Source: Prinia subflava (taxonomy: Eukaryota > Chordata > Aves > Passeriformes > Cisticolidae). Taken from it: a stretch of 64,000 nt of DNA. Positions within the stretch are counted from its first letter, which is position 1, and every line of letters starts with the position of its first letter. A program made the position numbers and the translations under genes. Below are positions 1 to 12,254 of this stretch, piece after piece. The notes beneath the pieces are model-generated. The model had not been told where the DNA came from, did not search any database, and saw nothing but the letters and a program-made list of their open reading frames with translations. The stretch lies in assembly GCF_021018805.1 (NCBI RefSeq), contig NC_086258.1, positions 15,958,692 through 16,022,691 of the forward strand, written 5' to 3'.

Positions 1-3000
1 GAAGATGACTTTCTGTTCACCCAAAGAGTGATGTGAAAAGGCAAAGGCACTCAAATCGTTCCAAATCTAAGTTATGGATCATGGGCCAACCCCACGGTCT
101 TTCCTCAGAGCTGGGGTTGGATAATGCTCATCCTTCTCCATACCTGAGCTGAAGCTAATGAGACAAATTTAGGTGTCCCAGCTTGGCTGTGGCAGCACTT
201 TGTAATGAACTCAGCAAAAAAGCAAATACACACATGTGTAAATGCTCCCCCGTGAAACAAATCTCAGTTAAACACTGAGCAGTTTAGGCTGCCAAAAAGG
301 CATCTGAACATAGAAGTTGAAAAGGAAGGATGGTTTAAGAAAGTATTTTAGGCTTCAAGAAACATATGGTTAGTGCTAAATATTTGTATACATGACACAG
401 CAAATAGAGATGTCTCGTGGGTTTTGAATTACATATTTGGAGAGAAAGAGAAGGAAAAATACCATGTTGGGTCCCTTCTTAGCTTAGAAACAGATTTTTA
501 AAAGGCATGTTTGTCTCAAAACCTGACTATTGGAATTCTAGGTGAAAATGGCCAATTTCAGATACAGCAAATTCCAAATTTGTCTTCCCCCAGCCCCACA
601 TTGTAGTGTTACAATACTGAGTAGAGGAGTCCTAGCTAAAAGGTTAGGAAAATAAACAAAATGGGATATAATTCTCCATTAATAATATCACAAAGGTTCA
701 AATCAACAGACCAGTGAGTAGTTCAGTCTCAAACCAAAAAGGACAGGTTTCTGTGTGTGTGTATGTCCACAAGCACACGTGTGCATGGGAAATCCTTTCT
801 CTTTAATTCTCAACAGTCATGAGGTGCACAGCAGTAGGAACAGGGAGAAAAATGCACCACGTCAGCATCACAGAACAAGTCATGTTTGTGTTTTACTGCT
901 CTGTAACTCCTTCACACAGCTGCAGTTATACATGGAATGATGTAAAGGTTGCTGTGGGTTCTCGGGTGCCTTATTAACATAAATCATTTATACTATTAAC
1001 AGTCATCTCCTTACTGACATCAAATAGGATTTTCCTGGAGAAAAGGTCGGGAGAAAGAGGACTGCCTCTTCCCATTATCTTTAAATTGTGTCAATATATG
1101 TTTACTGACCCATTACAAACAATTGGTCCAATGATAGCACAGAATTCATAAAGCACAGAATGGGCAATGTGATAAAGCAAAAGCTGAGACTGGTGAAAAA
1201 TGGAACATCAAGGAAATGGAAGTGAAATTAGTATTTTGACCACATTTAGTCAATCCTGAGAAGCAGGATATCAATGAAGACTCTAAGAGGAAGCAGAGGT
1301 ATATTGTATCTCATGTACATGCTCGGTTTGATCAGTGGGAATTTTTTATTGTCACATAAAAGTGTGTAAAACAGCCTATCTTCACTTCTCTGGAGCTCAC
1401 TGAGATTCATGTCACTAATTTTTTTTAAATTTTATTTTCTTTTTAGTCTGAAATGAAGAGAGGCAGGTCTGCCCTGCTGCTGCAGAAGGGCCATGCCCTG
1501 CTGGGAGCAGCACACCACGGCAGCTGCCACCAGCCACTTGTTCCCAGATCCTCATTTCACTGAATGGAACAGTGAGGACAGTGTGACATTGCCCTCAGTT
1601 CCCTTCAGAGCTGAGCCACCCTCTTGTATTTCCAGTTCAAGCAAGTTCTGGTATTACACTGTGGAAAGAGAAGTTATTTTTCTCTTGGGGGTTAATTGTG
1701 CTTTTTCTTCCCCCTTCCTCCCCTTTTTTTTTTAAATTTTACCAAGAGGCTAATGCTACAAACAGCTAAGAATTTATAATTAAGCAGATGCCCACTGACA
1801 TTTTTAAAGCAGAGCTTCTGTTTGAAAAGCATTGAATATTTTCCCTACTATCCCACTTCAGCAGATGTTCAGCCTAATCTACATTCACTTTACTCCCTGT
1901 CTTACCTTTGACCTTTCCTTTGAAGGTATTCAGAGAAGAGAATGTCAGTATTTATCTACCTGCTGTGCTTCCATCTGCGTTTGCAGCGCACGAATAACCA
2001 CAAATTATATTTTCTTTGTGAAAATTTGAATGACAGAAGCATTTCTAAGGCTTCATCCACACAGAATGATCAGATGCTATCTCCTTGTCCTGGAGGAATT
2101 ATGCATCTCATAACTGGACATGCAAACCAGGAACAGCTGCCAAATGTGGATTTGTGTTTCCAGTATCTCCACTGAGACGTCTTTCTTGGATGTTTTTCCA
2201 GCACCCTTGTCTTATCCATTTTCTTAACAGGGAAAAGGAAGTAGGAAAGTTCATACCCCAGGCTGCCACGAGGAATGTAGAGCAGCATAAAGCTGTTCGT
2301 AAAACGGTGTCCCTTGGGAGGTGTTATCAGACTAATGACCTGCAAACCTGTTAAACTCTGCAGTTTAAAGCCTGAGAAACATGTCCTTCCTGGGGAGCCA
2401 TATTGAATCATGGCATGTTTGGCACAATGATTTTTGCTAAAATGGGTTTATAATCTAAACTCAGAATCTGTTTTCTCCAAAGCAGCAGTGCACAGCTTCC
2501 AGGCTGTCAGAAGAACCATCCAGGAAGAGACAATTTAATATCTTGGAAATAATTCTGGTGCTTGTGGTAGAACTGATCAAGTATTGGTTTCAAAGTACTC
2601 AATTGTTTTTAAATTCAGGCATATTTAGTGCCTGTGCTAAATAACAGGGCTATCCAATGTTGATAAGAGCTGCTCCAGCAGAAGACACCACAATGAGTAC
2701 AAACAGAGTGGATAAACTGATTCTGGTGCATTTGCTCAAAGGCAGGAGTAATTTTATGTAGGGTACCCCTTAGCTGGTCCATGCTAGGGGAGAACATGTT
2801 CCAGTTTAACCTCTGTCTCTGAGAGGTGTTGGATACTGGTTTTACAGGAGGCAGCACTTGCTTCTGAAACCAAGTGTGCCCTGCAACATCTGCTGGGGGA
2901 AGCCAGGCTCCAGATAAGTGGAGAGGAAAAGCCATTATCACATGTTATCTTTAATGCTCCACAGCACTTTCCGTGTAAGCACGGCCATCAATTCCTCACC

Positions 3001-3600
3001 CTGGCCAAATTCCAGGATTGGCAATTAAATCTTCCTGAATGTCTACATTACAGTCTAAAGCATATTCCTGGACACAGGGGGACTGTGCAAAATTTTACAT
3101 ATCTATTTCTCTCCACTGACTCTAAAAAAAGATCCTGGCCTAGTCTGGCTCCCTAACATGCAGATATCTCATTTTCATGTGCAAATGTTAGGATAAATGA
3201 ATCTCATCCCAAGCTCCTGGGAACAGAAAGGAGGAAAATCATGCCCAACATAATGAAAAGCTCAGCCTGAAGACTGGAGGGGGAAAATCAGATAGGGAAA
3301 ACTAGGAAAAGAGAAGACCCCAATGTAGAAAAAAATCAACTTTGGAACTCAGTTGTAATTATCTGGTGCTGATTCATTGTCTGTTTACAAAAATAGAGAA
3401 ATGTGTACAGTGAACTATGCAATCAATGTTTTGCCTAATTAGTACACAAGTACGTCTGCTTTTCATCCAATAGTTGCCTACTTTTACAGGGTAAAATACA
3501 ATTGGTACTAATAAAAGAGCTTGCAAATTAAGAGGTAGGTTAACCAGTACTTCTGCATTCGATATCTCTAAGAGAATTATAGATATTATGCTGAATTTCT
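1..3600. other. Unique non-coding sequence
   Basis: I see no gene or recognisable repeat here. The sequence is AT-leaning with short T runs near 1420-1440 and 1725-1738. Open frames such as those at 1493-1735 and on both strands at 2070-2411 lack splice context or any familiar peptide, and they overlap each other, which is typical of chance frames. Confidence 0.6.
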
Positions 3601-3813
3601 TTCTTTAATCCATTAACCATACAGATTTTTGAAGAAGCTCATTTGCTAGGCTCAGGCGTATCACAAGAACAAAATATTCATGATTCAATTATCTGAAGAG
3701 TTGCTGAAGGTCAGGGTGCCTCTGAAGAATGCCGGTTTAGATGGGCAATGCGATGATTGGCTCTCCCAATTAAGGGACGAGTATTATGCGTACGTTAAGA
3801 GAAGTTTTATAGA
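3600..3813 (+). other. Possible internal remnant of an endogenous retrovirus
   Basis: This stretch lies directly upstream of a clear LTR. It holds an open frame starting with ATG at 3680 that runs to 3895, crossing into the LTR or its edge. The peptide is hydrophilic at first, then becomes hydrophobic and cysteine-rich from about residue 45. That could be the tail of a retroviral reading frame, but I do not recognise it, and a short frame like this could arise by chance. The claim that it is proviral rests only on its position next to the LTR. Confidence 0.25.
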
Positions 3814-4074
3814 TGTGTGGCTATGTTATTGTGGTTTTTGTTTGAATATCCTCTGTTCTCCCCACAGTCCTCTTCCCCCTCTGTATTGTCATTAAACACC
3901 CTGAGTTGCTGGGGACATGTGGAAGGAGGGCGTGACCAAGGTGGGCTTGTTACTAAGGGGCGTGGCATGGCAACACCTGACATCCAATCAGATTGCAAGA
4001 AAGCAGTTTCCACCAATGAACAGCAAAGAAGAGTTGACTGACAGATGTTGGGAGGGGCCAGGCCCTCCCAGAGG

Positions 4075-4083
4075 TATAAAAGG
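4075..4083 (+). promoter_or_regulatory. TATA box of the 3.8-4.2 kb LTR
   Basis: TATAAAAGG is close to the ideal vertebrate TATA box and has two CCAAT boxes 60-90 bases upstream. Transcription would be expected to start about 30 bases downstream, near 4105. Whether it is active today cannot be seen from sequence. Confidence 0.7.
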
Positions 4084-4187
4084 TGGAGCAGCCATTTTGT
4101 GGGTGAACGCGGGATAGTTGGTCAAATGTTCTCACCATGCTGCCCTTTTCTCCTTATTCAGTCCTTTGTTGGATTTGTTAAGGTTTT

Positions 4188-4193
4188 AATAAA
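4188..4193 (+). terminator. Polyadenylation signal of the 3.8-4.2 kb LTR
   Basis: AATAAA lies 37 bases before the CACA end of the LTR, which is the spacing expected between the R region and U5 in a retroviral LTR. It could end transcripts entering from upstream. Confidence 0.6.
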
Positions 4194-4230
4194 CCTTTAG
4201 AAGTTTTAAAGTGAGAGGTCATTTCTCACA

Positions 4231-7200
4231 ATGTATGTTAACGTAGGGAAGTGAGAACCAGCACGTTTCCCATAGTTCTGTGTACTTTAGGGGTTTTTTG
4301 CATCTATCACAGGACTGAACTGTGCTGCTTAACTGAGCAGGATCTGGAAACACTAAAAAATGTAGGGGTTTTCCAACTGTCCTTCAAGGTTGATTTCAGT
4401 CTAATTTTTAATTAGCTTCTTTTTAAAAAAATAAAAGACTCCCTAACTCCTTGAAATCTCAGTGCCTTCAGGTTTCACAGTGCCTGAAATCTGGCCCTAC
4501 ACAACAGGAACCCCTTCCATTTGAAAGCAGTAAATAAAGTGCACCCCATAAAGTTCACAATTCAGGGATGCATTATCTGTATCACACCAAAAAACATTTC
4601 TTTAACAACTTGGCAGCATTAAATACTTGGAAGACTTTTAAATATTAGTGTCTAAGTCTACTTGTGAGAACATTTTGACTTGCAGGATGAGTGTCAAGGA
4701 GAATGCATTAAATTTTTCTGCAGATTAAATCATTATAAAGGAAACTACATGAAAGACGGTATTTCTAAAAAGGGTAGAGTTGAAAACTATGTCAGAAATT
4801 AGTAATGATTTTTGAAAATCAGATTTTCATTTCATTTGCTACAGTGCTTGGTGTTAAGTTATCCTCCTAACTGGACTGAACCCTGAAAACCAAGCACTAA
4901 TGATGGTCCAAGCCCTCAATGGATGTATATTAACAATGGTAATTTTGGTCAGGGATGAGCTCCATGGCTTCTGTTAATTGGGAGCTGCTTCTGTTTTTGA
5001 AGTCAGTAGTTCTCTTGACTTCAGGGAAAATAAAACTGAACTGTTTTTCCTGGCAATCATGTGAATTCAGTTCAAGAGGAAATCAAAGACCCTGCCAAAA
5101 GCTAATCCAAGTATCTGGAGTAAAACTAACTAGAAGAATATCCTGATACATGCATGTGTTCTTTGAGTATCCTGGTTTCAGGCAGCTCCAGGACAAAACA
5201 GCAGTCGATGATTGGGTATTTATGACCTTTTTATCCTTAGTGAGCAATGGTATTCCCTGCCAAGGCCTTGGTCTCAGACCCATCAGTACTGGGCTCAGCT
5301 TTTCCTTAGCCTCAGGCTAATCCCACTTTCTCTATGCTCATTCCCTGTTTCAGAAAAGGGGCAGCAGAGGCTCTTTCTTATTTAGATTGTATGACAGCAG
5401 GAGAAGGTGCTGTTGTTCACCACATTATGCAGCACAACAAATACTAACATTTGTCAAGGCTGCTCTCAGCACGTTGGGCACAAAAATAAACCTTTCCAGG
5501 CAGTGAGGAGAGTTATTAGAAGTCATGTTTGTGCAACTCCAGGTTGTTGTAACAGAACTAAAGGCTTGTGAGGTTTGCTCAGGGGAAAGAACAGAGGTGG
5601 TCAGAGGGTTGGTAGCAGCCACAGCAGCCAGAGGAGAAACACTCGTGGCTCTCACAGGCTCATTCCTGTTTTATTCCTTATCCTCCCAGCTCCTGGCTAC
5701 ACCCCCGTGGTAAACCCTGCAGCCTGGCCTGGCACCTCTGGTACTCCCAGTTTTCTGAGAGTAGAAGAATAAAGCCCCTGCAAACCGTGACAACAATCCC
5801 AGCCAGGGAGAGGGGAGAAGCGCTGCTCTCCAAGTTCTCTCCACACACACCAAGCTTGAAGCAGCCCCAGCAACCCGAGCTGCAGGTGTGGATGTGTGCT
5901 CAGTCCCATGAGAGTTTTGCCTCTGAAGGACTCCAGAGTCTATCCAGCTACAGGCAAAGCAGCACCTATTTCTGCTGCACAGACACTATTTCTGACAGGA
6001 ACATGGCAGCGTTTATTAGGCTTTCAAAAGCCAAAATGGGTCAGAGCTGGTACACACATTACTACCTCTCCAAGGTAATGAAACCCCTGCAGTGTTATTA
6101 CACTTAGGAATTCTGACAGAATGGTAATTTGGGATGAACTGGATTCATTTTGAGAGAGCAGTCAGCTGGAATTATTTTGAATGAAAGACTCCAGTCCTCA
6201 GGGTGATTAAGGGAGGGTAGAGTAGAAGAGGGTGGCGTTCAAAGGGGGTATGAAATGCTATCTGTCCCTCTCCACCCTGAAATACACTCTGCATGGGCTG
6301 ACATTCCTGTCAACGTCTAGTGCTAACTGATATGATTCAGGCAAAATATTCAAGCAAAATCTGAGTAGTTACTTGTAGGACAGCACCTGAACATCCCATT
6401 TTGAACAGGACTCAAAGGTCCTAGAAAGTGTCCAGTGTGGTCCCAAATTAATATCATTTTGCCTTCTGCAGCTCTGAAGTTCACTCTTTGGCAGTCTCTC
6501 TCTCTCCAGCGTCAAAAACCAAATTGCTGCTAGTGCCCAGGACATGCATCCTTCTGTGGATAGGACATGTAAGACCTCCCCTGCCCAGAGCAGGAGGGAC
6601 TCAGGTACAACTGCCAGTGTCTTACAGGGAAGATGCCATCAGCATAATCCCTGCACTCTGAAGACATTTTTCTGCCACTGAAATGCTCACAGCTGTGCTG
6701 AGCAGCCTCTTTTTGCTGCCACATCCTGGGCAGCACCCCACAGAAGGCAAGCACCCAGCACAGGCATGTCAGGACTGTGCTGATGTGGCTTTTCAAAGCC
6801 AAGTTGGATGCTAACATTTTGCTAAGTCCTGTATCCTGAATGGTGCCAACAGTGAAAAGCCATGAGTGAAGAAACAGAACTAACAGACCTGTTATAAATA
6901 CAGGTAATAAATACCTGTTATAAATCTCTAAACACAATCTGGGGTTGTTGTTAATGGGTGTTCCCCGAGGAGAGAAACAAGGAGAGGATAAACACAAGAA
7001 AATAGGAAAAGCATCCCAGAGAAATTCACCAGCGCTTCAAATGAATATCAACTTCAGTTTAACCATGTACAGATTCAGTGAGATATGGAGAAAAGTATTT
7101 CTTGTGCTTGGTCCTAACAGATTCCCTGCAGCCCTCATCACCTTTCCCCCCTTACTTTTCTGCTTTAGAAATGGATTGCAAATTTCTACACCTTATTTCT

Positions 7201-10200
7201 TAAAAGAAAGTGTTAGGTGTATGCCATGGGATAAAAAAAAAAAGGAAGAGGTGATAATAAAAGAGCTTAATTTTTATAGACTCCACAAGAGGTTCTTATT
7301 CCATCAATTCTGAGTTTAAACAACATGAAAATGGGTCCAACCCAGGAGTAAATCCCCTCGGAGTGCAGCCTTTTGAGTCAATTTTTCATCTTAGCCTTTC
7401 TAGCTGGAGACATCCCACATAAATAAACATGTGCAAGTTATTGCCAGCATGCTCTGCTTTATTAATTTTGTGTAGAGCAAGCTGGCTTTTGGGGAGGTTA
7501 ATTTCCTGAACTGAGAAGAAAATGGCACTTCACCAATTTGAAAATAAATAATTGTGTGGATACCTCAGTTCATTATTTTTAACTCTGCAGAGTCTTTGCA
7601 GACTCCAGGAGCATGCTGACAGCTTAGAGAAACGGAGCTATTTTCATTAACCAGTTTCTCTGTATGGGGTGTATTATACCAGGTTACATAGAAATTAAGG
7701 GCTGTTTAAAAACAGCAGCACCTTGTCTAGGTCCTTGTAAACAGAGCTCAAATAATCCTGGGAATGTCAGTGCCAAAGATGTAGCTACAGCTGGAGTAAA
7801 AACCACAAAAATACCACATTGCTTTTGAGAAAATATTCCTAAACTCCAGCCAGAAGAGCCCCTGGACCTCATGGATATCACATTTTGCTGCCTCTCTTGT
7901 TCTTTAACCTTAAAACCCCTCAGGAATGAGAAGCAGTGACTCGAGTGCTGCGTTTTCTGTTTATCTGTGAATCTGGAACCAGAACACACAGCCCAAAGTG
8001 CTGTTTTTGTTTGAAGTAATGAGAAAATGACACGGAGTCCTTATGGTATCAGAAATCCTGGTGCAAACCTGTCTGTTGATTTAAAGGCATATGGAAGCTA
8101 CAGGGCTTTGACAGGATCACTTGACTGTGGCTATTTCAGAATCCAGGCAAAAACAGATGGCAGCGTTTCTGAGGTTTGGAAACATATGCCAGGGAACATA
8201 ATTTTTAAATATATTTATTAACAGTAGGGTTAATTTCACTGGAATTCCTAATGATGCTGTTGGTGCATTTTTTAGAAAACTAGTGGTGTGGGAACTTAGA
8301 CTTGTGCAAAATCTATGGCTCCAGAATTATTTGCCTAGACTTAAAGTTTGATAGGAATCCTAAATAACAATTCTTTCAGTCTGTATTTCTGTCTAGCTCA
8401 GAACAGACAAGATTAGAGAAATGATGTAAATTTGTAACCCTTTAAAATTGATGTGTCATTTTGAGTTTGCAATGATCTTTTCATCATCTTAACTAATGCC
8501 AGGTGATAGTCAAAAGTACATTAATTTATCTGTCTTACCAAAATGTTTAACATAGATAATTGATGAAAGAGAAAATATTATCTGGCTGACATGATGCAAA
8601 AATGTCATTCTGTTCTTCTCTGTACAGATGGTTTTTCACTTCCCACGGTGTTTCTCTGTGGAAAATCTGTTGTGTTCTTGGTATTTAATTTGCCTTTTTG
8701 ATGCAGTTTTCTCAATTAAATCTCATGCAGATGATGCAGTCATTTATATTCAGAGGATCAGGCTTCCTGCTCTTATTGGATAAACTTTAATGTAATCCAC
8801 AGGGTTCAGATTTAGCTGCATGATATTCATTAATTTTAAATTTAGATAAATGTTTCTTTGGTGGAGATCAAAAGGTAAATGTGGTCCCCAGCTCTGAAGC
8901 CCACAGGGAGGGCACACATTGGATGACTTGCTTGGATTTTACTGAGCCAGGGAGAACCCAGGTGAGAGGAGGTGGGAGAAGTGAATCAAATAATTAATTG
9001 CTCTGTACAACAGGTATTGCCACAGCATTAGCTCCACTTTCTCAGCTGCCACGAGCCAGCCCTGCTCTCTGACCACTCATTAAGGGGAGGGCAGGCACAG
9101 TGATGTTTTCATGACAAGGACATTTTCATCTACAGGCTGACTTGTAGCGAGGGCAGAGCAGGGGGATTTTTACCTGCTGATGCTGTACATTTGCTGTGTA
9201 TGAAAGTGGTGTGAAAAAGACAAGTAAATTTGTGATAAAACCTTCATTTTCCACCTTGCAGCTTTTACCTGAATAATTCAGTAACTCTCTCTCCCCCTCC
9301 AGGACCTCTCTTCATTCAGGGAAGAGCAGGGAATAACCAGCAGACACAATGTGCCTATAGAAACTTAAACCTGGTGCCTGACCTTGCAACCTAAACAATT
9401 GTTTTAAACTCCTTTCTATTTGAAACAAAATTGTCCATGCAACTGCTGTCATCAGCTAAAGAGAAGCATGAAGGCTGACAATACATCCTGTATAAAAGCA
9501 ATGAGCCAGTTTAACCTTTGTATTCCCTTGATCAGGCTTTAGATGCCAGGAATTCAGCGCTATGTCCTTCACAGCCCACAGGAAAGGTCTTTGTTAAACT
9601 CCAGGTCTGGTCCATAAGATTAATCCAGTAGATTTTCTTCTATTTCTCTGTAAACCAGGGGAATCTCTGCCAGGTGCCAAAGTGCCTGTGATTTCCAGAG
9701 CCACAATGAGAACCAGCAGGGCTGGCTCCATCCTCATTAGGATCGTGTATGGGGATGACACAGCGGGTTAAATATCACACTCCTGACTTTCAAGTTGTAC
9801 CTTAATCCCCTTCTGTGCCATATGAAACAGAAAATTCAGTGTAAGGAAGGGAAAGGGGAAGGTGTCTCTCTCTGTTCATTTGGAGAACATTTGCAAAATG
9901 CCAAGCTCCCCCCTTGCCCCTCAAGTACAATGAATTCACAGAAGATCATCCTAAAAGACATCTTGTAATTTGTTTTATCTATTTACAGAAGGATTTGTTT
10001 TTTCTCTCTGACTTTGAGTTATTCATAAGATATTCATTTACATGGCTATCTGCATATAAATATTACCACTGGAGAGCAGCACAGTGGAGAGTGAATATGG
10101 ATTTCTGAGCCTTATCATTGTACGTCTTTCATATCAGGTGCTCATTTAGACAGAATTCATTGTATATTATTCTCCTGTGACAACATTAACTGGCCTCCAA

Positions 10201-12100
10201 CTTTCCAGTGCTTGTTATCATTTCCAGAGTGTAAAAATCTCAAGGACTTAAAAGGACAGACAGGAAAGTTTGCAGAGCATTTAATTAATTTGTGGGAAAT
10301 TCTACTTACTGTAAGTGTCATGTCTTTGCTGTGAGGACTGAGAACATCTGCCAAATATAATACCACTTTCCTCCCTCACAGTCTGGCTCCTCTTCTGTTT
10401 GACATTGAGGGACTCACCCTTAACTCACACTGCCTCAGCCTGAAGAGGCAACTATGTGTATAAACCTAAAGCTTAAATTTCAATTTGTATTGGAATGTCA
10501 GTCATCAGATAAATCCAGACCCTGAGGAGAGTGAATAATAAATAGCTGTGTGGGCCAAGAGAGAATAGGAAGTGCCAGCAATAACTCCTTTCTAATCTAT
10601 CCCCAGTCCTATAATGCTCTGGCTGTTATTTCTAGTGGACTTCCCTGTTCCTTGGAGCCAGAGTGACAGCAAATCAAGACTCAGGGGCAGTAATGGCTGA
10701 ATCTTTCGTGCGCCTGAGGGGATGAAAGATTTCTTTTGTCTCAGAAAAGCATTCAGATATATGGGTGACACTTGTCCAAATGATACAATAAGCTCTGGGG
10801 TTTGTCAAACTGATACCACAGTACCTCTCCTGGGCTGACTCATCATCTCTCTTTCACATTTCAATCCTCTGTTTGGGTCCCCAAACACAAATGAAATCTA
10901 AAAGTGCAGTGGGTGGTTGGAAGTTATAACCATTGCCTCGATAATGATATACACACATCACCCTTTCATTTGGATAACACCAGCCTAATTTATGCAGCAA
11001 ACCACTTGAAAAGGATATGTAGCTAACTACAAACAGTATTGAACCATGCAAATTCAGAGAAAAAATACCAGAACACAGCCCCCTGAAATGACTACAGGAG
11101 GATCCAGAGAGACCTGGCCACCTTTGCTGTATTTAATAACATCATTTTCCACAAGTTGCCCTGGGATACTTGGACCCTACCTCAAATAATGTGAACTCAG
11201 AAAGGTCTACACTTGGATTGAGAAACACAGGATCAGTGTAGAACCATTGCCAATGCTACTGGAAATAGTTCCATGAAGTCTCTTGCAACCCATTTTTTCC
11301 TGTTGCAGAGCACATTATAACGTCACAATTTCCTGTTCAATTTCCTTAAAATAAGTGAATTGCACCATTCTCAGCAATCCTGTTCGTGCCTCAGCACTGC
11401 CCTGATCCTCTGTGCTCTGTTAGGTTTGAGCCGAAGAGAGCTGTTATTTTAAGAATAATTTTATTACAGAAACACCCCTGGACTGATAATGCTCTTTCAT
11501 CCATTTCATGGCACTCAGAGATTTTTACCTATGACTTGTTGATTAAATGTGATAAGCAAGTTGAACTATAACATCTCCTTTAGAATTCATTGCAGTAAGA
11601 ACAATGCAAATATGTGCTTAAGGTGTCCCAGCCAGTGAATTACAGGTGTGATAGGCTGTAATGTCTTCTTTAAAGTGATAAAGAGAGTGAGAGAATTAGC
11701 AGGAGTTGTGAACTTTAAGAAACAAGCAGCTATATCACTGTCATAGCAGAGTTAATTCCACAACAAGGAAGGTGCCCTGGATTCTTTTTAATTTTCTCTG
11801 CTCTTTCCAGTGCTCTTTTAAAAAAAGGAAAATAATTTCACCATCTCTTCTGGCATTGCCTCCCTGTCTCTGCTGACATTAGAGAGACCTTATGGATGAA
11901 GCTCAGAGTTTGTGTCTCATTTTCCAACTCTTAACACTAAAGTATTCATCTACAGTAAGACCATAAAAATCCCACTGCAGATTGGTGAGCATGCTCGAGA
12001 CAGACCTCAGACGTGTTTTCAGTTCAGAAATATCAATTTAGACTTTGAGCCAGTAACTTCAGAAAAAAAGGAACTGTCACAGAGAGAAAACTCATGATCT
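4231..12100. other. Unique non-coding sequence
   Basis: There are no genes or clear repeats. Mild purine or pyrimidine runs are present (for example the A run at about 7231-7242). The longest open frame, 155 codons on the minus strand at 6530-6997, shows no known domain or splice context. The AT-rich block at about 8440-8780 has several homeodomain-like TAATTA or TTAATT motifs but nothing definite. Confidence 0.55.
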
Positions 12101-12149
12101 GACCTATTATTTCCTACAGCACCCAGGTGCTCTTCTTCTGCTGTGAAGT

Positions 12150-12254
12150 TATGTCTGGTGGGAACTAAGGGTACATAAGAAAGGTGTTTTCTCCAATAAA
12201 GAGATTTCCTTTGCATGCACAAGGGGGTCCATGTCTTGGTTCCCCATTGCTACA
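12150..12254 (+). mobile_element. Possible end of a retroviral LTR with short R region
   Basis: A TATA-like TACATAAG at 12172-12179 is followed by AATAAA at 12195-12200, then about 55 bases ending in TACA at 12254. Directly after this comes TTTGAACAGGGGC, which loosely resembles the right half of a lysine-tRNA primer binding site. The close TATA-to-AATAAA spacing is like the short R regions of alpharetrovirus-type LTRs. Each signal is weak alone; together they make an LTR end possible, not certain. I could not place the left end. Confidence 0.3.

Larger units (their letters stand above)
3814..4230 (+). mobile_element. Retroviral LTR (endogenous retrovirus), plus orientation
   Basis: The order of signals is that of an LTR promoter and polyadenylation unit. 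A GC-box-like GGGGCGTGGC lies at 3957-3966. CCAAT boxes lie at 3984-3988 and 4013-4017. A strong TATA box, TATAAAAGG, lies at 4075-4083. AATAAA lies at 4188-4193, about 105 bases after the TATA box. The right end is CACA at 4230. The left end is either TGTGTGG at 3814 or TGTGGAAGG at 3918; both give the TG...CA ends expected of an LTR. A nearly self-complementary G/C-rich stretch (about 4050-4070) sits just before the TATA box. I saw no target-site duplication, so this may be one end of a truncated provirus rather than a solo LTR. The local GC content is above its surroundings. The family is not named because I cannot compare it with a library. Confidence 0.8.

Noticed and set aside
690..705. 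GGTTCAAATC, like a tRNA T-loop
   Set aside because: No acceptor stem, D-arm or anticodon arm can be drawn around it.
6530..6997. 155-codon open frame on the minus strand
   Set aside because: The peptide has hydrophobic stretches but no known family, and the length is within chance expectation for 64 kb.
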